The position numbers and the translations under genes were made by a program. Positions 37,678 through 44,115 of a stretch of DNA of 64,000 nucleotides are shown piece after piece; position 1 is the stretch's first letter; each line of letters begins with the position of its first letter. This DNA is from a beta proteobacterium AAP65 (GTDB lineage: Bacteria; Pseudomonadota; Gammaproteobacteria; Burkholderiales; Burkholderiaceae_C): positions 248,001 to 312,000 of the forward strand of contig LJHW01000002.1 in assembly GCA_001295865.1 (NCBI GenBank), in the 5' to 3' direction. The notes below the pieces were generated by a model that worked only from the letters and a program-made list of their open reading frames with translations, had not been told where the DNA came from and searched no databases.

Positions 37678-38310
37678 TCAGGCCGGCGTTGGCGCCAGGC
37701 TCAGCTCGGCGCGCGCCTGTTGGATGACCGACCGCGCGGCACTCAGCGCCAGCAGGCCCATCACGGCGGCAACGGCGAGGTCGGGCCAGGCGCTGCCGGT
37801 GCCGAACACGCCCAGCGCCGCGGCCATGACGGCCAGGTTGCCGATGGCGTCGTTGCGGCTGCACAGCCACACCGAGCGCATGTTGGCGTCGCCCTCGCGC
37901 CAGGCGTAGAGCATCACGGCCACCGACACGTTGGCCAGCAGCGCCAGGGTGCCGATGGCGCCCATCGTCACCGGCTCGGGCACGGTGCCGGTGGTGGCCG
38001 ACCAGGCGGCCCGGCCCAGCACGAAGAGACCGAAGGCGCCCATGCTCAGGCCCTTGAAGAGGGCGGCGCGTGCGCGCCAGCGCAGCGCCATGCCGAACAC
38101 CAGCAGCGAGATGCCGTAGTTGGCCGCGTCGCCCAGGAAGTCGACGGCATCGGCCAGCAGCGACACCGAGCCGGCGTGCAAGCCGCCGACGATTTCAATG
38201 CCGAACATGGCCGCGTTGATGACGAGCGCGGCCCACAGCACGCGCCGGTAGCGGGGGCTCAGGCGGGCGGGTGGGGCGGTGCAGCCGTGGCTGCAGCAGG
38301 CGTCAGACAT
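37678..38310 (-). CDS. Short cation diffusion facilitator without C-terminal domain
   Basis: 210 residues with six predicted TM helices and no cytoplasmic C-terminal domain (usual CDF length about 300). The N-terminus is CCSHGC, a soft-metal-like Cys/His cluster. The TM2 site is D57xxxD61 (LLADAVDFLGDAAN). In TM5 the usual HxxxD is CxxxD: C150-SRN-D154. The gene follows a MerR-type promoter at 38338-38368 and is the first gene of the metal operon. It exports metal from the cytoplasm to the periplasm. The Cys in the TM5 site suggests a soft metal such as Cd or Pb (inference). Confidence 0.86.
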   Translation of the reverse strand: MSDACCSHGCTAPPARLSPRYRRVLWAALVINAAMFGIEIVGGLHAGSVSLLADAVDFLGDAANYGISLLVFGMALRWRARAALFKGLSMGAFGLFVLGRAAWSATTGTVPEPVTMGAIGTLALLANVSVAVMLYAWREGDANMRSVWLCSRNDAIGNLAVMAAALGVFGTGSAWPDLAVAAVMGLLALSAARSVIQQARAELSLAPTPA

Positions 38311-38337
38311 GGCGGGCTTTCGAGGGTCGATGCCGGC

Positions 38338-38368
38338 ATTTGAAACCCTGTAGCCGCTCCAGAGTCAA
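38338..38368 (-). promoter_or_regulatory. MerR-type promoter and operator for the metal operon
   Basis: Read on the minus strand: -35 TTGACT (38363-38368), 19-base spacer, -10 TCAAAT (38338-38343). The spacer contains the dyad CTGgAGCgGCTaCAG (38348-38362), centred as in CadR/PbrR/MerR operators. The 19-base spacer is the hallmark of MerR-activated promoters. It directs transcription to the CDF gene (start 38310), with predicted transcription start near 38331. The divergent regulator gene begins at 38485. Confidence 0.72.
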
Positions 38369-38484
38369 GGGGCTATGCTGTGGCGGCCGTGCCAGGCTGC
38401 AGTACAGACCGGCCCCGCCTGCGCCGACAGCACGGCGAACAGGGCCGCTGGCGCATGGGCGGCGTGGTGATGGAGGAGCAAACC

Positions 38485-38964
38485 ATGAAGATCGGCGAAC
38501 TGGCCCTGGCCGCGCAGACCCAGGTCGAGACCGTGCGCTACTACGAGCGCGCCGGGCTGCTGCCGCCCGCGCCGCGCAGCGCAGGCAACTACCGCATCTA
38601 CGGGCCCGAGCACGTGGAGCGGCTGGCCTTCGTGCGCCACTGCCGTTCGCTGGACATGACGCTGGAGGAGATCCGCGTGCTGCTGCGCTTCAAGGACGCG
38701 CCGCAAGCGGCGTGCGGCGAGGTCAACGCGCTGCTGGATGCGCACATCGGCCACGTCGCCACCCGCATGCGCGAGCTGCGCCTGCTGCAGCAGCAGCTCA
38801 AGGCGCTGCGCGCTTTGTGCGGCGGTGCCCGCGATGCGGCGCACTGCGGCATCCTGCACGAGCTGGCGCAGGCCTCGGCCCCGGCGGCTGCCAGGGCCGC
38901 CCAAGCGCACGTGCCCGGGGCGCACGCCAGCCGCGGCGGCCGAGCCCCGGGCGCCGCGTCCTAG
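38485..38964 (+). CDS. MerR-family Cd(II)/Pb(II)-responsive regulator (CadR/PbrR type)
   Basis: 159 residues from ATG 38485 with GGAGGA upstream. N-terminal MerR winged helix ([26 protein letters not shown]), coiled-coil dimer helix, and metal cysteines C77 ([10 protein letters not shown]), C112 (RALCGG) and C121 (HCGIL), spaced as in CadR and PbrR. It senses divalent Cd/Pb (and often Zn) and activates the divergent efflux operon from the long-spacer promoter. The C-terminal tail after residue 130 is Ala/His-rich. Its TAG stop interlocks with the mobA stop in a shared CTAG. Confidence 0.92.
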   Translation: MKIGELALAAQTQVETVRYYERAGLLPPAPRSAGNYRIYGPEHVERLAFVRHCRSLDMTLEEIRVLLRFKDAPQAACGEVNALLDAHIGHVATRMRELRLLQQQLKALRALCGGARDAAHCGILHELAQASAPAAARAAQAHVPGAHASRGGRAPGAAS

Positions 38965-39572
38965 GCCTGCAGTTGCGCCAGTTCCTGCACCGTGTTGGCG
39001 TTGGCAAAAGCCGCGGCGTCTTCGAACACCACCGTCGCGCAGCGGTGCTGCGCCGTCCAGCGGTCTATCTTGGCCTGGCCGGCGTGCAGGTAGGCCACCA
39101 GGCTTTCCATCAGCTCGGTCTTGAGCAGGCAGAACACCGGCTGCACCTGCACCTGGCCGTCTTCCAGCGTGGCCGCCATCGCGATGTCGGCGCCTTCGGC
39201 CGCGAGCGCGGCGGCAAGCTTCTCCACCAGGTCGCTGGGGAAGTTCGGCGTGTCGCAGGGCACGGTGACGAGGAAGGGCGTTTCGCAGCGCTCCAGCCCC
39301 GCCAGCCAGCCGGCCAGCGGGCCGGCGAAATCGCCGATGGGGTCGGGCCACACCGGCACGCCCATCGATTCATAGGCCGCCAGGTTGCGGTTGGCGTTGA
39401 TGAGCACGTGGCCCACCTGCAACTGCAGGCGCAGCAGCGCGTTCATCGCCAGCGGCAGGCCGCGGAAGTTCTGCAGGCCCTTGTCGACACCGCCCATGCG
39501 GCTGCCGCGGCCGCCAGCCAAAACGAGGCCGGTGATGTCCTGCGGGTCTATCTTGGCAGGCAAGCTGCTCAT
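38961..39572 (-). CDS. mobA: Molybdenum cofactor guanylyltransferase MobA
   Basis: 203 residues from ATG 39572. It joins GMP to molybdopterin to make the MGD cofactor of both formate dehydrogenases here. GTP-binding N-terminus [18 protein letters not shown] at about residues 16-33, and later VPCDTPNFP, a conserved MobA segment. The start codon overlaps the TorD-type stop (TGATG), so it belongs to the DUF3305-to-mobA operon reading leftward. The length is slightly above the compact family minimum (about 190). Convergent with the MerR gene. Confidence 0.95.
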   Translation of the reverse strand: MSSLPAKIDPQDITGLVLAGGRGSRMGGVDKGLQNFRGLPLAMNALLRLQLQVGHVLINANRNLAAYESMGVPVWPDPIGDFAGPLAGWLAGLERCETPFLVTVPCDTPNFPSDLVEKLAAALAAEGADIAMAATLEDGQVQVQPVFCLLKTELMESLVAYLHAGQAKIDRWTAQHRCATVVFEDAAAFANANTVQELAQLQA

Positions 39573-40198
39573 CAAAGCTCCAGCATGTCGAAGGCCTGCG
39601 TCTCCACCGCGATGAACTCGCGCGTGAACACCGCCACCGCGGTCCAGGTGCGGGCTCGGGGTTGGTTGATGACGGCCTCGCACAGCTGCGCCACCCAGGG
39701 CTGCACGTGGTTGCGGAAGAAGCGGCGCTGCTGTTCCAGGTTGCACACGGCCACGTCGTCGCCGGCGATGAGGTAGCGCATCACCTCCAGCACGTAGCTG
39801 ATGTGGTCTTCGGTCTCCAGCGCGCCTTCTTCGCGCGTGAGGCCCAGCGCGGCGAGATCGGTGCGCAGCGTGGCCAGCGGCTTTTCGTTCAGGTAGCCGG
39901 CCAGGTAGTAGGACCCGTAGGCAAACACCTCGGGCTTGCCCACGCCATGGAAGAGCGCGTTGTGCTCGTCGGCGGCGGCTTCCAGCGTGGTGCTGCGGAA
40001 GGCAGCCACCAGGGCCTCCCAAGGGCCTTCGAGAAAGGCGCCGCTTTCGGGTGCTTGCGTCACGGCCACGCGGAACTGCTCCAGCAGATCCGCATCGGGC
40101 GGCGCCAGCCACAGGCGGGCCAGCAGGCCGTAGAGCTCGGCGCGTTCGAGTTCTTCGGTGTCGCCGGCGGGGGCGAAGTTGACGGGGGCGGTGCTCAT
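39572..40198 (-). CDS. TorD/DmsD-type chaperone for formate dehydrogenase
   Basis: 208 residues, all-alpha. Family signatures: [15 protein letters not shown] near the start and [21 protein letters not shown] core (here [20 protein letters not shown] and [13 protein letters not shown]). These proteins bind the Tat signal peptide or the apo-catalytic subunit of molybdoenzymes until cofactor insertion. Position in the accessory operon of the periplasmic formate dehydrogenase (Tat substrate at 44116) marks it as that enzyme's chaperone (inference). It lies between the polyferredoxin gene (25 bases away) and mobA (overlap). Confidence 0.9.
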   Translation of the reverse strand: MSTAPVNFAPAGDTEELERAELYGLLARLWLAPPDADLLEQFRVAVTQAPESGAFLEGPWEALVAAFRSTTLEAAADEHNALFHGVGKPEVFAYGSYYLAGYLNEKPLATLRTDLAALGLTREEGALETEDHISYVLEVMRYLIAGDDVAVCNLEQQRRFFRNHVQPWVAQLCEAVINQPRARTWTAVAVFTREFIAVETQAFDMLEL

Positions 40199-40223
40199 CG
40201 TTGGGCTCGGGCTGGCGGTGTGA

Positions 40224-42422
40224 TCACAGGTCGGTGATGCGCACTTCGTTGGGGTTGCTGTACATGTCGACCACGCGGCAGTCGCTGCACATCTTCAGGC
40301 GCTCGACCGCGGCGCCCTGGAAGGCGGCGTGGCCTGAGAGCTTGCTGATCATGTTCTCGATGGCGCGCACGGTGCCGAAGGGTTTGCTGCACTTCACGCA
40401 GACCCAGGGCTTGGCTTCGGCGATGACACGCGCGTTCTTGCGCGCCTTGCCGCCGTCGGCGAGCCACAGCCGCGGCTGCAGGGTGATGGCGTCTTCGGGG
40501 CAGGTGGTGGCACACAGGCCGCACTGCACGCAGTTCTTCTCGATGAAACGCAGCTGCGGCGCTTCGGGGTTGTCGGCCAGCGCGGCCTCGGGGCAGGCGC
40601 TGACGCAGCTCAGGCACAGCGTGCACTTGTCGGCGTTGACCTGCAGCGTGCCGAAGGGCGCACCGGCCGCAGGCAGCGGCACTTCGTCCACCGGCTGCGG
40701 GGCCTGGGCCAGCAGGTGGTCGATGGCGAGTTCCAGCGTGGCGCGCTTCTCGGCCTGCGCCGCGTAGGCCGCGGCACGCTTGACGGTGGCCGCGGGCGGC
40801 TGGCGCAGCGCCGCATCCAGCGCGGGCAGGTCGGCCGCTTCGATCAGCGCGAAGTGTGTGCCGCTGTAGCCCAGGCCGTTCAGCACGGCCTGCGCCACGT
40901 CCATCTGCTCGCGCAGCGCATGCCGGTACTCGGGCGCTTCTTCTTCGGTCAGCAGCACCCACACCTGGCTGGCGCCCTGGGCGATGGCGGTGAGCCACAG
41001 GTCCAGGCCCACGCTGGCGGTGTGCCACAGCGCCACCGGCAGCACGCGGGCGGGCAGGCCTTGCAGGGCCTGCTTGCGCGGCGCACGCGTGGCGCGGCCC
41101 AGGGCTTCGATCTGCCGTGCGCCGGCGCCTTCGCTGTGCAGCAGCAGCGCGGCCGGGCCGTGTTTCGCCGGACCACTGGCATGGGCGTAGGCGGTGAGCA
41201 TCGTGCGGATGCGCCGGCCCTGGTCCACCGTGCCGGGGTAGGCGAAGGCCATCGCGCCGCTCGGGCACACGGTGCTGCAGGCGCCGCAGCCCACACAGAG
41301 GTAGGGCTCGACGATCACGCCGCCGGCCAGCTCGCCCTTGGTCTTGCCCTTGCGCGAGGCGTCGCTGCGGATGGCCTTCGTGCTGCAGACGTCGATGCAG
41401 GCCGTGCAGCCCGTCTGCTCGTTGCGGCTGTGCGCGCAGAGCTTGTGCGTGTACTTGAAGAATTTGGGCTTCTCGAACTCGCCGGTCAGTTCACGCAGTT
41501 TCAGCACGGCGGCCTGCAGGGCCCGTGCATCAGCGGCGCCGGGCACAGAGAAGTAGCCCTGGGGCGGCTGGTGCTGCGCGTAGGCGGGCTCGGCACGCAG
41601 GTCGAGCACGAGGTCGAAGTTCTCTTCGTGCGCGATGGGCTCGCGGCTGAAATCGATGGCGCCGGCGGCATCGCAGACGCGCACGCAATCGCGGTGTTTC
41701 GTGCAGGCGTCGAGGTTCACCTGGTAGTCCATCCCGATGGCGCCTTCGGGGCAGGCCATCACGCAGGCATTGCAGCGCGTGCAGACGTCCAGGTCGATGG
41801 GATTGCCGCTTTCCCACTGCACCTCGAAGTTGCCGAGCCAGCCGCGCAGGGAGGTGACGCGGCCGTTGCTGGTGGCTCGCGCGTGGCGCTGGCCGATAGG
41901 GGTGGACGCTGCAGCGCCGCCGCTGACGAGTACGCTGACATCGAGCTTGTCTTCCAGGAGGGCCGCGGCTTCTTCGGCCGCAGCCGCCGGCCCGATGACG
42001 AGGCAACGGCCTTGCGAGCGGTAGGTGACCGTGGGCACGGGCTCGGGCGCGGGCAGTTGCGCGGCTGCAATCAGCGCGGCCATCTTGGCCATCGCGTTGC
42101 CGCCGTCGGCGCCCCAGCCGCCGGTCTCGCGCAGGTTGACGAAATGGATGGGCCGCTCGGTGACCCGCGCCGCGCCTTCGGTCTCGTCGTTCAGTTCGAG
42201 GAAGAGGCGGCTTTCCTGGGTGCAGGCCACCAGCAGCTCATCGCCGCTGGCGCCCGTGGCCTTGGCCGCGCGTTGGAAGGCGCCGGCCTCGCGCCGGCAC
42301 AGCAGGGTGTGGACGGTCTCCAGCCCCTCAGTGCTGGCGCCCGGCGTCTTGGCCAGCGCCTGGCTCAGGGCCGGGGCGTCCAGCGTCATCGTCTGGTTGC
42401 AGTTGCACAGCAGTGTCTTCAT
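40224..42422 (-). CDS. Multi-cluster 4Fe-4S polyferredoxin of the formate dehydrogenase accessory operon
   Basis: 732 residues from ATG 42422 (MKTLLCNCNQTM). Cysteine motifs in order: VCTRCNACVMACPEG, a variant ACTKHRDCVRVC, a CTACIDVC region, CVGCGACSTVCPSG, CTLCLSCVSACPEA, CVQCGLCATTCPED, and a C-terminal WVCVKCSKP plus MCSDC. The N-terminal half contains a flavin- or nucleotide-binding-like ACTQESRLF region. Large Fe-S proteins of this type accompany formate dehydrogenase genes in Burkholderiales and Rhodocyclales; electron transfer during maturation or turnover is inferred. The first 95 bases overlap the end of the DUF3306 gene. Confidence 0.85.
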   Translation of the reverse strand: MKTLLCNCNQTMTLDAPALSQALAKTPGASTEGLETVHTLLCRREAGAFQRAAKATGASGDELLVACTQESRLFLELNDETEGAARVTERPIHFVNLRETGGWGADGGNAMAKMAALIAAAQLPAPEPVPTVTYRSQGRCLVIGPAAAAEEAAALLEDKLDVSVLVSGGAAASTPIGQRHARATSNGRVTSLRGWLGNFEVQWESGNPIDLDVCTRCNACVMACPEGAIGMDYQVNLDACTKHRDCVRVCDAAGAIDFSREPIAHEENFDLVLDLRAEPAYAQHQPPQGYFSVPGAADARALQAAVLKLRELTGEFEKPKFFKYTHKLCAHSRNEQTGCTACIDVCSTKAIRSDASRKGKTKGELAGGVIVEPYLCVGCGACSTVCPSGAMAFAYPGTVDQGRRIRTMLTAYAHASGPAKHGPAALLLHSEGAGARQIEALGRATRAPRKQALQGLPARVLPVALWHTASVGLDLWLTAIAQGASQVWVLLTEEEAPEYRHALREQMDVAQAVLNGLGYSGTHFALIEAADLPALDAALRQPPAATVKRAAAYAAQAEKRATLELAIDHLLAQAPQPVDEVPLPAAGAPFGTLQVNADKCTLCLSCVSACPEAALADNPEAPQLRFIEKNCVQCGLCATTCPEDAITLQPRLWLADGGKARKNARVIAEAKPWVCVKCSKPFGTVRAIENMISKLSGHAAFQGAAVERLKMCSDCRVVDMYSNPNEVRITDL

Positions 42423-43038
42423 CGGCGGCAGAAGTTGGGGTGGGGTCGGCCTCGGCCAGGGCGGCGCTGGGCGCGGCGTCGGCTTCGGTTTCTTTTTCGG
42501 GGGGCAGGGCGGGCGGGGCCGCAGCTGCAAGTTGAGCTTGGGCTTGCGCCTTCGCTTCGGCCTCGTCTTCGTCGGCAAACAGGCGCAGCGCCTGCGACTG
42601 CACCATCTTGCGCAGCATGCCTGCGGGCAGCGGATCGGGCACGCCGTAGTCGTCGATGTAGATGTCCAGCCCGTCCATCACGTTGAAGTGCGGGTCGGTG
42701 AACAGCTTCTTCAGCGCTGCGTTTTTCACCTCGGGCGTGACACCCTGGGCCACGAAGCGGGTGTAGTCGGATTGCGGCGTGAGTTCGGCCACGTCGGCCA
42801 GCGTCGGGGCAGGCGGGGGCGGTGCGGCCTGCGGGGCGGCGGGCGCGGCTGCGTCGGTGGCCACGCCCGCTGGCAGCCCCACCACAGCGGGCGAGGGTGC
42901 GGCTTGCCGGGCCACGGCAGGCGGTGCTGCCGCGGGCGGCGGCGCCTCGGGCACCGGCGGCACCGGCAGGCCTTCACGCACCGCTACCTTGCGCCGCGAC
43001 CAGCGGCTGAAGAAGTTGCTGTCGGTTTCGTCGGCCAT
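42328..43038 (-). CDS. DUF3306 family protein
   Basis: 236 residues from ATG 43038. The start is family-like (MADETDSNFFSRWSRRKVAV). A Pro/Ala linker follows, then the conserved DUF3306 core: DYTRFVAQGVTPEVKNAALK, HFNVMDGLDIYIDDYGVPDPLP and the adjacent GMLRKMV element (residues about 92-160). The last ~80 residues are acidic and Ala-rich, and the last 31 codons overlap the polyferredoxin start in another frame. The family is restricted to operons of this formate dehydrogenase type; biochemical function unknown. No signal peptide is visible. Confidence 0.85.
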   Translation of the reverse strand: MADETDSNFFSRWSRRKVAVREGLPVPPVPEAPPPAAAPPAVARQAAPSPAVVGLPAGVATDAAAPAAPQAAPPPPAPTLADVAELTPQSDYTRFVAQGVTPEVKNAALKKLFTDPHFNVMDGLDIYIDDYGVPDPLPAGMLRKMVQSQALRLFADEDEAEAKAQAQAQLAAAAPPALPPEKETEADAAPSAALAEADPTPTSAADEDTAVQLQPDDDAGRPGPEPGAGQDAGRQH

Positions 43039-43045
43039 GGCGGGT

Positions 43046-43567
43046 TTACTCGCTCGGCGGGCCGTCGCCGGCCGAGCGTTCGCCTGGCGCGATGAAGCTC
43101 TGCGGCCGGCGGCGCTTGCGTGGTTCGGGGCGGTAGTGCTCGTCGGTGAAGGCCTGCAGTGCGGCCTGCACTTCAGGCGGCAGCGGAATGTTGTCGACCT
43201 GCTCCTGCGCATCGAGCAGGCGCCCGGCCTCGTGGTACGAAACCGTCACGAAGAGCGGCGTTGCGGTAGGCGCTGCGGCGCCATCACCACCATCCTCTTG
43301 CCTTCGCCACATCACGAACCACACGGGTGTGCCCGAACTCAGGTTCAGGTAGTAGCCCTCGGCTTCGTCGCGGTGCAGGCGCACGGGCATCTGCGGGTAG
43401 AGAAAACTCGCGGTCTTGCCGTCGTCGCGCAGCAGGCGCGGTGCGGTGCCGAACTGGCCTTCGTCGAGCAGCACGTCGACGACACGAAAACGCCAATCCT
43501 CCCAGCGGTTGGGCTGGTGCTGGCGGTCGATCTGCACGGCCACGTGGAGGATGGGCTGGGTGTCCAT
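43046..43567 (-). CDS. DUF3305 family protein
   Basis: 173 residues from ATG 43567; the frame continues upstream but the family start is MDTQPILHVAVQIDRQ. Core elements: WEDWRFRVVDVL, YLNLSSGTPVWFVMWR, and PLFVTVSYHEAGRLLDAQEQVD. The family occurs with DUF3306 and the polyferredoxin in formate dehydrogenase loci. First gene of the leftward operon; the 278-base gap to the rightward formate dehydrogenase operon holds the candidate regulatory sites. Function unknown, probably cytoplasmic. Confidence 0.88.
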   Translation of the reverse strand: MDTQPILHVAVQIDRQHQPNRWEDWRFRVVDVLLDEGQFGTAPRLLRDDGKTASFLYPQMPVRLHRDEAEGYYLNLSSGTPVWFVMWRRQEDGGDGAAAPTATPLFVTVSYHEAGRLLDAQEQVDNIPLPPEVQAALQAFTDEHYRPEPRKRRRPQSFIAPGERSAGDGPPSE

Positions 43568-43671
43568 GGCGATGCGTCTGGGCTGGGGGCAGCAGGGCAC
43601 GGGGGCCTGCCGAAAGGCCGCGGATTCTAGGTCGCGGTATGCACTGGTGTGCAAGGGCAGACCCAGGCCTT

Positions 43672-43687
43672 TGGCATCGCAGGTGCA
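43672..43687 (+). promoter_or_regulatory. Sigma-54-like -24/-12 element upstream of the formate dehydrogenase operon
   Basis: TGGCAT-CGCAGG-TGCA keeps the invariant GG (43673-43674) and GC (43685-43686) ten bases apart, as required for sigma-54. Match to TGGCAC-N5-TTGCW is 5 of 6 and 4 of 5. It points rightward, about 160 bases before the small Tat protein at 43846. A chance match is possible in GC-rich DNA. Confidence 0.35.
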
Positions 43688-43723
43688 CCCCCAGGCCGCG
43701 CCTTGCGCGAAGCTGACACGGGC

Positions 43724-43740
43724 CGCGACAAGTTGTCGCG
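43724..43740. promoter_or_regulatory. Perfect 17-base palindrome between divergent formate dehydrogenase operons
   Basis: CGCGACAA-G-TTGTCGCG, eight-base arms around a single G, located 157 bases from the DUF3305 start and 106 bases from the small Tat protein start. A likely operator for a dimeric regulator serving one or both operons. No regulator is identified. It lies just downstream of the sigma-54-like element. Confidence 0.55.
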
Positions 43741-43845
43741 CCAACTCCGGGTGGACACGGATTGAAGGCGCGGCGCCGACCACGGGTAATACCGGGGTAA
43801 GGTATGCATGCGCCCGCATCGGCGTGCCCCACGCAGGAGAGCACC

Positions 43846-44073
43846 ATGAGCACGAAGTCTGACAACACCTCCCCCGACAGCAACAACCTCACGCGCCGGC
43901 GCATGTTTGCCGGTGCCGGCGGGGTGGGCGCCCTGGCCGCCGTGGCCGCCGTGCTGCCCAGCGTGAAGACCGAAGCCCCGGCCGAGGTGCAGGCCGCCGC
44001 CACCGACGACAAGGACGGCGTCTACCGCGTCACCGAACACGTCAAGCGCTACTACCAGACCGCCCGGGTCTGA
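43846..44073 (+). CDS. Small Tat-signal protein of the formate dehydrogenase operon (formate_TAT family)
   Basis: 75 residues from ATG 43846 with CAGGAGA before it; the frame upstream is not coding. Twin-arginine start TRRRMFAGAGG, a hydrophobic stretch to about residue 45, and a conserved C-terminus DGVYRVTEHVKRYYQTARV. It matches the small twin-arginine-signal protein (TIGR02811 type) found directly before the alpha subunit of this formate dehydrogenase class. Probably a small subunit or escort exported with the enzyme. The alpha gene follows after 42 bases. Confidence 0.88.
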   Translation: MSTKSDNTSPDSNNLTRRRMFAGAGGVGALAAVAAVLPSVKTEAPAEVQAAATDDKDGVYRVTEHVKRYYQTARV

Positions 44074-44115
44074 CACCCGCCGCCTGAGCCCCTGGCCCCC
44101 ATCAAGGACAGCCCC

